From: Prochloraceae cyanobacterium
GTDB taxonomy: Bacteria > Cyanobacteriota > Cyanobacteriia > Cyanobacteriales > JASJDA01
Assembly (NCBI GenBank): GCA_030065755.1
Contig: JASJDA010000004.1
Location: forward strand, 1-51,213
Reading direction: 5' to 3'
DNA length: 51,213 nt
Part shown: in pieces, positions 34,017 through 42,762 of the stretch
Position numbering within the stretch: position 1 is the stretch's first letter
Layout: the number at the start of each line of letters is the position of its first letter
Translations under genes and position numbers: made by a program
Notes under the pieces: model-generated
What the model saw: only the letters and a program-made list of their open reading frames with translations
What the model was told of the DNA's origin: nothing
Databases searched by the model: none

Positions 34017-34952
34017 ATGAAGAATTATAAGACAGAAAAATCAAGAAGGAAAAGAGAATATGCAAAAATTTCCCAAAAAACGCAGATTCAGGTTATAGGA
34101 AAGTCTAAAAATCAATTTGCACAGGCATTTAAACATCCTCTAACCGATCTATATCATTGGTTGCTGGTGATATCCTGGTGGAACTTTTTGATCGCAATCA
34201 CTTTATTTTATCTAATCACTAATATACTGTTTGCTTTTGCCTATTTAATAGCTGGCGACGGCATTGCTAATGCTAAACCTGGTTCTTTTAGCGATGCATT
34301 TTTCTTTAGCGTTCAAACTATGTCCACCATCGGCTATGGTTCTATGTATCCCACTACATTTTACACCCAGGTTTTGATGACAATAGAAGTGCTGGGAGGT
34401 ACTTTATTGGTGGCTATTTTAACGGGATTAATTTTCGCCCGCTTTTCTCGACCTACAGCCCGTCTGATTTTTAGTCGCGTATGCGTGATTTGTCCTTTTA
34501 ATGAGGTGCCTACTCTTATGTTTAGGGTAGCCAACCAGCGACACAACCGGATTTTAGAAGCACAAATTCGCGTGACTTTGCTGCGTAACGAGGTCAGTTT
34601 AGAAGGTCATAACTTGCGCCGATTATACGACCTACCACTCCTACGATCGGAAACTCCAAGTTTTCACTTAAGTTGGTCTGTAATGCACCCTATTGACCCC
34701 AGAAGCCCTCTATATCAAGCTACGCCCAATTCTTTATCCAAACACGATACACAAATAATCGTAACCTTAACCGGATTAGATGAAACTTTTTCTCAGACGA
34801 TTCACTCTCGTTATTCGTACACTGTATCCGAAATTCTTTGGAATATGCGTTTTGTAGATATTTTCTCGAAAAGACCAAATACTAAGCAATATAAGGTTGA
34901 TTATGACCGTTTCCACAACGTGGTTCCTGTAGGAAAAATAAAGAGAAAATAG
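34017..34952 (+). CDS. inward-rectifier potassium channel (Kir-like)
   Basis: This 311-residue membrane protein matches bacterial Kir channels. A cytoplasmic N-terminus is followed by a slide-helix/TM1 (about 43-80), a pore helix and the selectivity filter TMSTIGYGSMYP (Thr104-Gly108), TM2 (about 117-140) and a C-terminal immunoglobulin-like cytoplasmic domain (FRVANQRHNRILEAQIRVTL and onward). It would pass K+ across the inner membrane as a tetramer. The start ATG follows an AGAGAAG site. It has its own promoter and a perfect palindrome after the stop. Confidence 0.93.
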   Translation: MKNYKTEKSRRKREYAKISQKTQIQVIGKSKNQFAQAFKHPLTDLYHWLLVISWWNFLIAITLFYLITNILFAFAYLIAGDGIANAKPGSFSDAFFFSVQTMSTIGYGSMYPTTFYTQVLMTIEVLGGTLLVAILTGLIFARFSRPTARLIFSRVCVICPFNEVPTLMFRVANQRHNRILEAQIRVTLLRNEVSLEGHNLRRLYDLPLLRSETPSFHLSWSVMHPIDPRSPLYQATPNSLSKHDTQIIVTLTGLDETFSQTIHSRYSYTVSEILWNMRFVDIFSKRPNTKQYKVDYDRFHNVVPVGKIKRK

Positions 34953-35037
34953 AGACAATAGCTATTTCTTATTTTTCTTAAAATAAATATTAAATATATG
35001 GACGTTTTTTTTGGTAAAGAGGATGTCAATTAACTAG

Positions 35038-35059
35038 ATCCCCGATCGCGATCGGGGAT
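35038..35059. terminator. 22-bp perfect palindrome between convergent genes
   Basis: The palindrome (centre CGATCGCGATCG, arms CCCC/GGGG) lies between the K+ channel and the SDR gene and is followed on the plus strand by AATTGTTTTTCTTTTT. That is an 11-bp stem plus a T-rich tail, a good terminator. A similar 22-bp palindrome occurs at 48505-48526. Confidence 0.7.
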
Positions 35060-35073
35060 AATTGTTTTTCTTT

Positions 35074-35916
35074 TTAAAATAATATTTCGGGATGAATCAA
35101 TTTGAAACCTGCAGCTTTGATTTTTTGATTCGACAAACGCAATCCGTAGGAAAGTTTTGATAAGGTAGATGGATCCCAGGTAACACTTGGCTGTCCGTGA
35201 TGTTGAAATAAGCGATCGTAAAATTCCTGTCTCTTAAGTGGCATGTCACTTGAGAGATTGTACATTCCTTGTAATTTCTTTTGTCGCACAAACTCTATAG
35301 CGCTAACAATATCATCGAGGTGAACCCAATTGATATATGCTTCTCCATTTCCTGGACGATTGGTACCCGCCCAACTTCCAAAAATCTTAATTAATTGTCT
35401 TCTTCCTGGACCATAAATTCCTGCTAGACGGAGGATACAAACTTTTAGGTCGGAACTATTGGCAGATAAAAGTACTTGTTCTGTTTGGTGGAGAATCTCT
35501 CCATGTTCGTTGGGAGGAGTTATTGATGATTCTTCATCTACCCATTCTCCACTTCTATTTCCGCACACACCGTAACTACCTGTATAAATTAACTGCTTGA
35601 CGCGAGGAGTTTGTTTAAGAGCGATCGCTAAGTTTTTAGCTGTTTCTAGATAGCTTTCTCGATACGCACTGCGGTTTGGCGCACCCACAGACAAAAGTAC
35701 CGTGTCTCGATCTTTTATTACATCTAGGAGGCGATCGAGATTATCTGCTTTGGTAACTACTACTTTTTGCACTATTTTCTCTAACTTTGCTACCTTGGTT
35801 GGGGTCGTAGTAGTAGCGGCGATAGAATGACCTGCTTGAGTCCAAACGCGGGCCACAGCACTGCCAACGTAGCCACAGCCAATAATTGCTATATTTTCCT
35901 TTATCGATCGTCCCAT
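35074..35916 (-). CDS. SDR family protein (YeeZ-like)
   Basis: This 280-residue Rossmann-fold protein of the atypical SDR group has the cofactor loop IIGCGYVGSAVARVW (about 10-24). YTGSYGVCG and INWVHLDDIVSAIEF follow, with RLAGIYGPGR in place of the standard YxxxK-dominated region. YeeZ-like proteins bind NAD(P) but their substrates are unknown; cyanobacterial homologs are common. The stop is near the 35038 palindrome and the start lies next to an inverted heptamer array (35941-36094) that separates it from cdsA. Confidence 0.8.
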   Translation of the reverse strand: MGRSIKENIAIIGCGYVGSAVARVWTQAGHSIAATTTTPTKVAKLEKIVQKVVVTKADNLDRLLDVIKDRDTVLLSVGAPNRSAYRESYLETAKNLAIALKQTPRVKQLIYTGSYGVCGNRSGEWVDEESSITPPNEHGEILHQTEQVLLSANSSDLKVCILRLAGIYGPGRRQLIKIFGSWAGTNRPGNGEAYINWVHLDDIVSAIEFVRQKKLQGMYNLSSDMPLKRQEFYDRLFQHHGQPSVTWDPSTLSKLSYGLRLSNQKIKAAGFKLIHPEILF

Positions 35917-35940
35917 TGTGCCTGAAAATAACGATTAAAC

Positions 35941-36094
35941 CAGTTATCAGTTATCAGTTATTAGTTATTAGTTATCAAGGTCGTACTTAGTGGATTTTAA
36001 ACTACGATTGAGACCTCCTACCTATAGAAGTAGGGAATTTGGAAGACCACAGATAACACATAACTGGTAACTGATAACTGATAACTGATAACTA
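35941..36094. repeat. inverted pair of heptamer arrays
   Basis: Five CAGTTAT-type units (35941-35975) and five ATAACTG-type units (36060-36094) are exact reverse complements at most positions, with 84 bp between them. The units are 7 bp. Together they could fold into a long hairpin of about 35 bp, ending right against the cdsA stop codon. This is the clearest STRR-like structure in the window. Confidence 0.8.
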
Positions 36095-36988
36095 TTAAAT
36101 TCTCTCCAATAGAGGTAAAAACAAAGTTATGTAATAAAAAACTAAAGGAGCCGTAAAAACGTAGCTATCGGTTCGATCTAAAATTCCCCCATGTCCTGGA
36201 ATTAACTGTCCTGAATCTTTTACTCCTGCGTCTCTTTTGATCATTGATTCGGTCAAGTCGCCCAAGAGACTGACAACCCCTATCAACAATCCTAAAAGCA
36301 CCCCGCTGAAATGCCAGTAGGGCCAACCTAAATACCAAGCACCAGCTTCAGCAACAGCTAAACTGCCAGCAATACCAAATAGCGCCCCTTCAAGAGTTTT
36401 TTTGGGACTAATTTTGGAGATTTGAATTTTGCCAAAAAATTTACCTATAATATATGCGCCGATATCTGCTGCCCAAATACAACCAAATGCCAGAAATGTA
36501 ACTTGTAAAGCAGTAGGAAAACTACTAGGATCTAGCCAAGATTCCGGCCAGTAACCCATTAAAGGCAAATTGCTCCCCTCTAGAGTACCCTGTCCTGACC
36601 CTTGAGTTAAACCAACTCTCAGTCGTATCCAGTAGCTAGGCAAGTAGCCGCCGTAAAATAGTCCCAACACAGAGGTGGAAATATCGGCAATGGTTGCTAG
36701 CTTGGGCTGAAACAGCAGATAAAAACAGATCGTGCCTCCTGCTAAGGGAAATATTGCATCGGTTAAATCTGGTGCTACAGTCGCGGTGACTAGCATTACT
36801 AAAGAAAGGAAGATAGTGGTTTTACCAGCAGGAGCAATGCCTTTAGAACGAACTAGATTGAAATATTCTAATAGTCCTAAAAAGACTATAATGCCAAAAC
36901 CAATAGTAAAATACCATCCTCCCAGAACTATCATTCCGAAAGCGACGGCGATCGCAATTATTGCACTGATGATACGAGTCCAAGGCAT
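36095..36988 (-). CDS. cdsA: phosphatidate cytidylyltransferase
   Basis: CdsA makes CDP-diacylglycerol from phosphatidate and CTP for phospholipid synthesis in the membrane. The 297-residue protein has about eight hydrophobic helices and the family signature SMIKRDAGVKDSGQL, then PGHGGILDRTDS near the C-terminus (metal-binding Asp). It is transcribed leftwards and lies downstream of cbiT. The length is normal. The TAA stop is directly next to the right heptamer array. Confidence 0.94.
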   Translation of the reverse strand: MPWTRIISAIIAIAVAFGMIVLGGWYFTIGFGIIVFLGLLEYFNLVRSKGIAPAGKTTIFLSLVMLVTATVAPDLTDAIFPLAGGTICFYLLFQPKLATIADISTSVLGLFYGGYLPSYWIRLRVGLTQGSGQGTLEGSNLPLMGYWPESWLDPSSFPTALQVTFLAFGCIWAADIGAYIIGKFFGKIQISKISPKKTLEGALFGIAGSLAVAEAGAWYLGWPYWHFSGVLLGLLIGVVSLLGDLTESMIKRDAGVKDSGQLIPGHGGILDRTDSYVFTAPLVFYYITLFLPLLERI

Positions 36989-37039
36989 AAGAAAATTTTC
37001 TACAAAAGATTGATTTGTGATATGACAATCGAAATAAAT

Positions 37040-37630
37040 TTAAACTTTATCCCCACTGAGAATAAAAATTGGATCGACTGCGGCAAAAGTTTGATGAATA
37101 CCGCGTGTCTCCAATCGGTTTACTGCTGATTGCACTACTTCAATGTTACGAGCTTGCAGTTCTGCTAAAGCTTCCGAAATAGCGTACAAACCTTCTAGAT
37201 TACTAGCTGTAGCGACTATTCTGCCTTCTGGCTCTAAATAATGCCAAACTTGTTTTAAAATCTCCTTAATCGGTCGTCCTCCTTCGAGACAGACTCGATG
37301 AGGCAAAGTATTAAGTTTTGTAAAACACTCAGGCGCCTTACCCTCAAATACTTCCACATTTTTCACGCCGAAGCGAAAGCAGTTGCGGCGAATTAAATTT
37401 GCCACCTCTTCGTCTCTTTCTACGGCAAAAATTTTGCCTTCAGGACAAAGGAGGCCGATTTCTACTGGAATTGTACCAGTACCAGCACCAATGTCCCACA
37501 CTACTGATTTTGGTTTCATTCGCAAGGAAGAAATTAGTAGAAGGCGGACTTCTTTTTTACTTAGGGGAATACCAGGCAAACGCTCAAATAAACTATCTGG
37601 AATGCCAGGAGTAACATAGGGCCACAGCAT
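37040..37630 (-). CDS. cbiT: precorrin-6Y C5,15-methyltransferase subunit CbiT-like
   Basis: This 196-residue SAM methyltransferase carries the CbiT/CobL-C pattern: PGIPDSLFERLPGIPLSKKEVR at the start, the motif WDIGAGTGTIPVEIG, FAVERDEEVANLIRRN and FEGKAPECF. It is expected to methylate C15 and decarboxylate cobalt-precorrin during cobalamin synthesis. The length fits the stand-alone CbiT rather than fused CobL. Start ATG 37630 is supported by the conserved first residues. It probably shares a transcript with cdsA, 51 bp downstream. Confidence 0.9.
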   Translation of the reverse strand: MLWPYVTPGIPDSLFERLPGIPLSKKEVRLLLISSLRMKPKSVVWDIGAGTGTIPVEIGLLCPEGKIFAVERDEEVANLIRRNCFRFGVKNVEVFEGKAPECFTKLNTLPHRVCLEGGRPIKEILKQVWHYLEPEGRIVATASNLEGLYAISEALAELQARNIEVVQSAVNRLETRGIHQTFAAVDPIFILSGDKV

Positions 37631-37681
37631 AGTATAATTTTCAACTATACGGTATTATTTATCAATTGTTAACTATTTATA

Positions 37682-39151
37682 TTAATATTTTCTTAAAACT
37701 TTTAAAGTATTTAAAGTTAAATCGCTACAGCCCGTAATAATAGCTCCTCGATCGCGGTTCTCTTGCAAATATTCGATCGCTGTTCTGGAAATCTCTTCTC
37801 CTGGCATTAAAATCGGAATTCCTGGCGGATAAGGACAGAGAATTTCGGTGTTAATGCGACCTGCACTGGTCTCGATCGGTACGGTTTCTGTGCTGGCAAA
37901 AAATGCCTCGCGAGGGGAGATTGAGGGGGTGAGGGGGTGAGGGGGTGAGGGGGTGAGGGGGTGAGGGGGAGATATACTATCTTTTTTTCCTGCTAAAGAA
38001 ACAAGGTCGGTAAAAGCCTTGACAAGATGGTCGATATCTGATTGTTGATTACCTATGGTAATAATAAAGGTTAAATGTTGTAGCATCGGCAACTCAGCAG
38101 TAACTCCGAGTTTTTGGTGTAAAATTTCGTCAGCTTCAAACCCTGTTAAACCTAATTTTGAGACATTAACTGTTAATCTGGTTCTATCTAGAATGTAGAA
38201 GCCAGATATGGGTCGATCGCTTTTTTTTAAGATAGATAAGCTGGAAATTTTACCGAGTTGGTTTCTAGCTCGATCGGCTAGCTCTAAAGTTCTAGTAAGT
38301 AATTGTTTTCCTTGCAATGCCATTTGCTGTCTGGCAGCATCGAGGGAGGCTAAGAGAATATAATTGGGGCTAGTAGTTTCTAGTAATTGTAGAGCTTTAC
38401 TAATTTTGGAAGTATCTACGCGCACTCCCTGAGTATGCAGCATCGATGCTTGAGTCATTGCTCCCAATACTTTATGAATCGATTGTACGGTTAAATCTGC
38501 GCCACAGGAGAGAGCAGAAGGAGGTAGATCGGGGTGAAAGGTAAAGTGAGCGCCGTGGGCTTCATCTACGAGTAAAGGAATATTATATTTATGGGTAAGT
38601 TGGGCGATCGCCTCCAAATCACCGCAAACCCCTTGATATGTCGGATAGACTGTCATAACTGCTTTGGCATCGGGATGTTGCTCTAGGGCTGTTTTAAGAG
38701 CAACTGGTGCGATACTGTAAACTAGGTCGAAGTCTCGATCGTATTCTGGGTTAATAAAAACTGGTACTGCACCAGAAAGAATTAAACCAGCGATCGCCGA
38801 TTGATGAATGTTGCGCGGCAAAATAATCTTATCTCCCTCGCCGCAAGTTGCTAAAATTGCCGCTACAATTCCGCAAGTGGAGCCATTTACCAAAAACCAA
38901 GTCTTTTGCGCGCCAAATGCCTCTGCTGCTAACTGCTGCGCTTCTTCTATTACCCCTTCAGGAGCAAATAAATTATCTAATTCTGGTAATTCTGGTAAAT
39001 CTGCTTTGAAAACTTCTTTTCCTAGCAATTGAGCTAAAATTTTAGGTGTTCCCTCTCCTCTTTTGTGTCCTGGGGCATAGAAGGCTGCATGAGGTTTGCC
39101 AGCTAATTCTTTTAAGGTATCTACCAGGGGTGTTTTAGTTTGAAATTGCAA
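37682..39151 (-). CDS. Orn/Lys/Arg decarboxylase-family PLP enzyme with an octamer insert
   Basis: This 489-residue protein is a fold-type I PLP enzyme: APGHKRG at the start, VNGSTCGIVAA, the PLP-Asp segment VDEAHGAHF and the Schiff-base Lys in SIHKVLGAMTQ. A small C-terminal domain ends in ILCPYPPGIPILMPGE. The family decarboxylates ornithine, lysine or arginine in polyamine pathways; the exact substrate is unknown. Between the two domains lies a Pro/Ser-rich insert (SPPHPLTP repeated, about residues 383-420) encoded by a 48-bp octamer array. The frame is open only because the array has a suitable number of units. Family secure; substrate and insert role not. Confidence 0.9.
   Translation of the reverse strand: MQFQTKTPLVDTLKELAGKPHAAFYAPGHKRGEGTPKILAQLLGKEVFKADLPELPELDNLFAPEGVIEEAQQLAAEAFGAQKTWFLVNGSTCGIVAAILATCGEGDKIILPRNIHQSAIAGLILSGAVPVFINPEYDRDFDLVYSIAPVALKTALEQHPDAKAVMTVYPTYQGVCGDLEAIAQLTHKYNIPLLVDEAHGAHFTFHPDLPPSALSCGADLTVQSIHKVLGAMTQASMLHTQGVRVDTSKISKALQLLETTSPNYILLASLDAARQQMALQGKQLLTRTLELADRARNQLGKISSLSILKKSDRPISGFYILDRTRLTVNVSKLGLTGFEADEILHQKLGVTAELPMLQHLTFIITIGNQQSDIDHLVKAFTDLVSLAGKKDSISPPHPLTPSPPHPLTPSISPREAFFASTETVPIETSAGRINTEILCPYPPGIPILMPGEEISRTAIEYLQENRDRGAIITGCSDLTLNTLKVLRKY
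37923..37970 (-). repeat. octamer tandem array inside the decarboxylase CDS
   Basis: Five exact GAGGGGGT units plus a sixth with one change lie inside the reading frame (as read on the plus strand). Eight is not a multiple of three, so gain or loss of one unit shifts the frame, and three units restore it. On the coding strand this translates as an 8-residue period rich in Pro and Ser. Similar arrays occur outside genes. Confidence 0.85.
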
Positions 39152-39236
39152 GAAGGATTCGGAGATAAACTACATATTTATCCTATTTCTTCTTCCACTC
39201 TTTCTGTTCGATCGCTTTTTATTTCGTAGTTTCTAA

Positions 39237-39308
39237 CTCCCCAGGTAGGATTCGAACCTACGACCAATCGGTTAACAGCCGACCGCTCTACCGCTGAGCT
39301 ACTGAGGA
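39237..39308 (-). tRNA. trnN: tRNA-Asn(GTT)
   Basis: On the minus strand the sequence folds as a full cloverleaf: acceptor TCCTCAG with CTGGGGA plus discriminator G, the AGCTCAGCGGTAGAGC D arm, an anticodon loop with GTT (CTGTTAAC) and the GGTTCGAATCC T arm. No CCA is encoded. The length is 72 nt. It lies in the spacer between the decarboxylase start and the aldolase stop, so its promoter is probably just after the aldolase gene. Confidence 0.95.
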
Positions 39309-39375
39309 TTGCTGACAACAGTAATTTATTGTAGCGATAAAAAAATAGTTTGGCAATAGGTTGAAGAAATTTTTT

Positions 39376-40047
39376 TTACTGTGGAGCAGAAGTTAGAGAG
39401 TGGACGAGGGTTTGAGCGCGATCGCGTATTGCCAGCCAATTTCGCTCTTCAACTAATTGGGGAGGAAATAATTGACTCGAAAGACCGACAGCAATCGCTC
39501 CTGCTTCAATAAAGTGACTGGCATTTTCTACGGTAACTCCACCAGTGGGAATCAAAGGAATTTGACCTAAAGGCCCTTGCAGACTTTTAATATAATTGGT
39601 TCCTCCTACTGCTTGGATGGGAAATACTTTAACAGCGCTTGCTCCTGCTTGCCATGCGGTAACGATTTCTGTAGGTGAAAGTGCCCCTGGTACGATCGGA
39701 GTCTCGTAAGTGTCAACTGCTGCTCTAATTAATTCTGGGTTAACGTGAGGGGAAAATAAGAATTGAGCCCCACAAGCGATCGCTTCAGTTAACTGCTCTA
39801 GATTTAAAATAGTTCCCGTGCCAATAATACACTCTGGTAATTCATTTCTTAGCTGAGTAATGGTAGCTGCCGCTCGATCGCTATTCCAAGCAATTTCAAT
39901 GAGCCTCATTCCTCCCTCTGCAACTGCTTTTGCCATTGATAGAGCTAATTTGGAGCTAGGAGAGCGAATAACGGCGATCGCTCGATGCTGTTGCAGTAAT
40001 TGCGTCCAGGAGCGGGAAATTGTTGTATATTTGTTAAGAAAAGACAA
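39376..40047 (-). CDS. eda: KDPG / 4-hydroxy-2-oxoglutarate aldolase-like protein
   Basis: This 223-residue TIM-barrel class-I aldolase matches the KDPG aldolase family: AIAVIRSP, the EIAWNS region with Glu51, GTGTIL, FLFSPHVNPELI, PGALSPTE and the Schiff-base Lys140 in AGASAVKVFPI, then PTGGVT near the phosphate site. It would split KDPG into pyruvate and glyceraldehyde-3-phosphate in the Entner-Doudoroff route, or split hydroxy-oxoglutarate. The ED partner edd is not in the window. The start lies in a head-to-head spacer with the alcohol dehydrogenase at 40133. Confidence 0.9.
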   Translation of the reverse strand: MSFLNKYTTISRSWTQLLQQHRAIAVIRSPSSKLALSMAKAVAEGGMRLIEIAWNSDRAAATITQLRNELPECIIGTGTILNLEQLTEAIACGAQFLFSPHVNPELIRAAVDTYETPIVPGALSPTEIVTAWQAGASAVKVFPIQAVGGTNYIKSLQGPLGQIPLIPTGGVTVENASHFIEAGAIAVGLSSQLFPPQLVEERNWLAIRDRAQTLVHSLTSAPQ

Positions 40048-40132
40048 AGTTTATACCAAAAGTTTCGAGGTATTTTAAGAACTTTGTATTTTACCTTATA
40101 TTAACTCAACTAAAGCAGAAAGGAATACAAAA

Positions 40133-41140
40133 ATGCAGGTTCGAGCGAAAGCGGCTAAAGAAGTTGGTGCTTCACTAGAAACATACGGCTTTGAAGTAGA
40201 ATCGCCCAAAGAATACCAATGTTTAATTAAGGTCGAATACTGCGGAATCTGTCATTCCGACCTTCACGTAATTGATGATGATTGGGGAATAGCAAAATAT
40301 CCCGCAATCGCAGGTCACGAAGTTATCGGTATTGTAGAAGAAGTGGGAGGCCAAGTAAATCATCTCAAAGTAGGCGATCGTGTCGGAGTTGGCTGGCAGA
40401 AATCTTCTTGTCTGCAATGTTCTGAGTGTCTCAATGGTAACGAAAATCTTTGCGATCGAAATCAGGCTTTAATTGTACCTGGTCCTGGGGGTTTTGCCAA
40501 TTATCTACTAACTGACTCCCGCTTTGCTTTTCCTATCCCCGAAGGAATCGATCCTAAAGTTGCTGGGCCATTATTATGCGGTGGAATCACTGTATATTCT
40601 GGTTTGACTTCTGCTGGTATGAGTTCGGGTCAAGAAATTGGTATTATCGGTATTGGTGGCTTAGGTCACATGGCAGTACAGTTTGCCAAAAAACTCGGCA
40701 ATCGCGTCACTGTATTTACCACCTCTCCTGACAAAGCAGAATTTGCTCACAAACTAGGGGCAGATAATGCTATTGTCGTTCCTAGAGGAAAAGCACCGCC
40801 CCAACCCACTCAACTGTTGAACATTATTTTGAGTACGGTTCCTGCTTCTTTAGATTGGTCAGCTTATCTAGAATATTTAGATTCTGACGGAACTCTTTGT
40901 TTTGTCGGTGTAACAGATGCACCTTTAAACCTTCCTCTATGGCCCTTATTAACCAAGCGTCGACGCGTCATGGCTTCTATTATTGGCGGACGTGCGGCGA
41001 TGATGGATATGCTTTCAGTAGCTTCTCGCTTCAAAATTGAACCCGTGGTGGAAGTATTTCCTTTGGAGCAAGTTAACGAAGCTATTGAGAAAGTGCGCTC
41101 GAATCAAGTTCGCTATCGCGCTGTGTTAGCTATGAATTAA
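40133..41140 (+). CDS. NAD(P)-dependent zinc alcohol dehydrogenase (YahK/CAD-like)
   Basis: This 335-residue medium-chain dehydrogenase has the catalytic zinc site CGICHSDLH with the later GHE and LLCGG, the structural zinc cysteines (CLQCSECLNGNENLC) and the nucleotide loop GIGGLGHMAVQ. The set fits cinnamyl-type alcohol/aldehyde dehydrogenases such as YahK, which reduce many aldehydes with NADPH. It is distinct from the gene at 2737. An AGAAAGGAATAC region supplies the ribosome-binding site. Substrate not readable from the sequence. Confidence 0.9.
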   Translation: MQVRAKAAKEVGASLETYGFEVESPKEYQCLIKVEYCGICHSDLHVIDDDWGIAKYPAIAGHEVIGIVEEVGGQVNHLKVGDRVGVGWQKSSCLQCSECLNGNENLCDRNQALIVPGPGGFANYLLTDSRFAFPIPEGIDPKVAGPLLCGGITVYSGLTSAGMSSGQEIGIIGIGGLGHMAVQFAKKLGNRVTVFTTSPDKAEFAHKLGADNAIVVPRGKAPPQPTQLLNIILSTVPASLDWSAYLEYLDSDGTLCFVGVTDAPLNLPLWPLLTKRRRVMASIIGGRAAMMDMLSVASRFKIEPVVEVFPLEQVNEAIEKVRSNQVRYRAVLAMN

Positions 41141-41174
41141 CCTTTACCCAAAGTTTATCGCTCGCTCGATCGCA

Positions 41175-41202
41175 GGTCAGGGGTCAGGGGTCAGAGGTCA
41201 GG
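41175..41202 (+). repeat. heptamer tandem array (GGTCAGG-type)
   Basis: Four 7-bp units (GGTCAGG, GGTCAGG, GGTCAGA, GGTCAGG) follow the alcohol-dehydrogenase stop by about 35 bp. Same unit length as the other arrays; intergenic. Confidence 0.65.
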
Positions 41203-41323
41203 GTAAAAAAGGGAAGTGACATACCCACACCAGAATAGATAAAAATTTCTAACAGTATTATTGAGATACAGAGAAATATAAAAACTGTAAATATGTTACG
41301 GTTGTGTTCTAATATTTTGAGTC

Positions 41324-41917
41324 ATGAGTAAACAACTTCCAAACAGTTCTTCCTTACCGCCAGGAATACAGAGAGTTTCTAGAACCCTTAAATGGACGGG
41401 TTTAATAGGGTTTTGGTTGCAGCTCATAACAGGAGTTGTATCGGGTGTGTTTTTAGTTATTGCAGCCGCGTCCAATATATTAGCTCCCAAACAAGCAACC
41501 CAAGGAACGGAGTTCGGGATATTTTTTGCTATTTGCGCTCTAATCTGTTTGGGAGTTAGTATCTACTTTTATTATCGTTATACTCAAATTGGCGATCTAC
41601 TGCGCAATCCCAACGCTGCTGCTCGTCCTAAAAAAACAGATACTCTCAAATTAATTAAACTGGGACGAATTGTTAATATAACAGGAACGGCTCTATCTAT
41701 TGTAGGAACTCAATCAGTTGTTGGCGTTATCTTATTATTCAAGGCTGTAGTGCAAAATCCCTTTCTGGGTCTAGGAACAACAAATCAAAATGCCACAACA
41801 CTGGTGCTTCCTGCTGATATGTTTAATATTGCAGCTAATACCGCTACGGTAACTGCTCACTTTACTGGGCTATTGATTACTTTATGGCTTATCGATCGTA
41901 TCGAACACAATAATTAA
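41324..41917 (+). CDS. DUF3611 family membrane protein
   Basis: This 197-residue protein has four hydrophobic segments (about 24-48, 60-82, 110-135 and 168-190), separated by a short cytoplasmic loop with KKTDTLKLIKLGRI. The general pattern, including the N-terminal FWLQLITGVVSGVFLV segment, fits the cyanobacterial/plant DUF3611 family, related to the chloroplast Tic21 group. It probably sits in the inner or thylakoid membrane. Function is not established; transport or metal handling has been proposed for relatives. The gene stands 15 bp before the next. Confidence 0.75.
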   Translation: MSKQLPNSSSLPPGIQRVSRTLKWTGLIGFWLQLITGVVSGVFLVIAAASNILAPKQATQGTEFGIFFAICALICLGVSIYFYYRYTQIGDLLRNPNAAARPKKTDTLKLIKLGRIVNITGTALSIVGTQSVVGVILLFKAVVQNPFLGLGTTNQNATTLVLPADMFNIAANTATVTAHFTGLLITLWLIDRIEHNN

Positions 41918-41932
41918 ACCCGATCCTAACTA

Positions 41933-42685
41933 ATGTATAACTTATTGAGTGACGAAGCCCCTTGGGGTGTCAGTGAAGGTTTTAGTCTGGATATTGATTT
42001 TTGTATTTGGGTACTAGAAGTAGATGGGTTACAAGTTCCTCCCTTTAACAAACATCCAGACGGAAATCGAGTTTTGAGAGCAAAAGGGATGGAGGCAAAG
42101 TCTTGGAAGACTTGGGTCAAAACTGTTGCTCTCTTGCTAGACCAAAGACTGAACTGGCACGTAGAGGATATTGAGACATCTCTAGAAGAAAGTCAAGAGA
42201 GTTTCGATCGCATGGCTTCTAATGCTGCTATGGGGGATATAGATCGATCGCAGCAGCGCATGGGTCTAGCAAGTTACTATACTTGGAAGGAACAACAATA
42301 TCAACAGGCGATCGCAGCAGCAAGAGAGGTTTATTCTGGCTCCGATTTAACCTGGGGTGCGCAAGTTCCTCCTGAGTTGTGGAATGGCTCGCCAGCAGTT
42401 AAAGTAGCTTTGAAGGAACTTTGGCAGCAATACCTATCTATAGGATGCAAAGAGCGGGAATGGAGTAGAGATTCAACGACAGATAAATTTTGGAAGGTTT
42501 TAAAGCCATATGCCACTAAAATACCTGCTCTAGAACTACATTTTGTTGCTTATCCAGCAGCAGTTGAGTACGTAGTCCCTCCCGTATCGGCAATTTTGTC
42601 CTTTACCAATAGACCCCCCGAAAATGATGTTTTAAAAGAGTCTGTTTTACGTGCAGTAGAAGTTTTGGCTCAGTTTAATCGTTAG
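41933..42685 (+). CDS. hypothetical protein
   Basis: This 250-residue soluble protein matches no family I recognise. It is rich in Trp (about 4%) and has no signal peptide or membrane helix. Features are a Trp/Pro-rich N-terminus (APWGVSEGFSLDIDFCIWVL), a helical stretch with a KTWVKTVALLLDQRLNWHVE segment and a helical C-terminus. It is immediately downstream of DUF3611 (15 bp) and 77 bp before the MoxR gene. It may be part of the MoxR/vWA module, as an adaptor or substrate, or belong with DUF3611. Its function is open. Confidence 0.6.
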   Translation: MYNLLSDEAPWGVSEGFSLDIDFCIWVLEVDGLQVPPFNKHPDGNRVLRAKGMEAKSWKTWVKTVALLLDQRLNWHVEDIETSLEESQESFDRMASNAAMGDIDRSQQRMGLASYYTWKEQQYQQAIAAAREVYSGSDLTWGAQVPPELWNGSPAVKVALKELWQQYLSIGCKEREWSRDSTTDKFWKVLKPYATKIPALELHFVAYPAAVEYVVPPVSAILSFTNRPPENDVLKESVLRAVEVLAQFNR

Positions 42686-42762
42686 GAACAAATTGATTTA
42701 TATTAGTATTTACAATGTAGTATAAAAGAGAGTGATGTTTTGTTCGCTTTTGCCAAGCTTAA

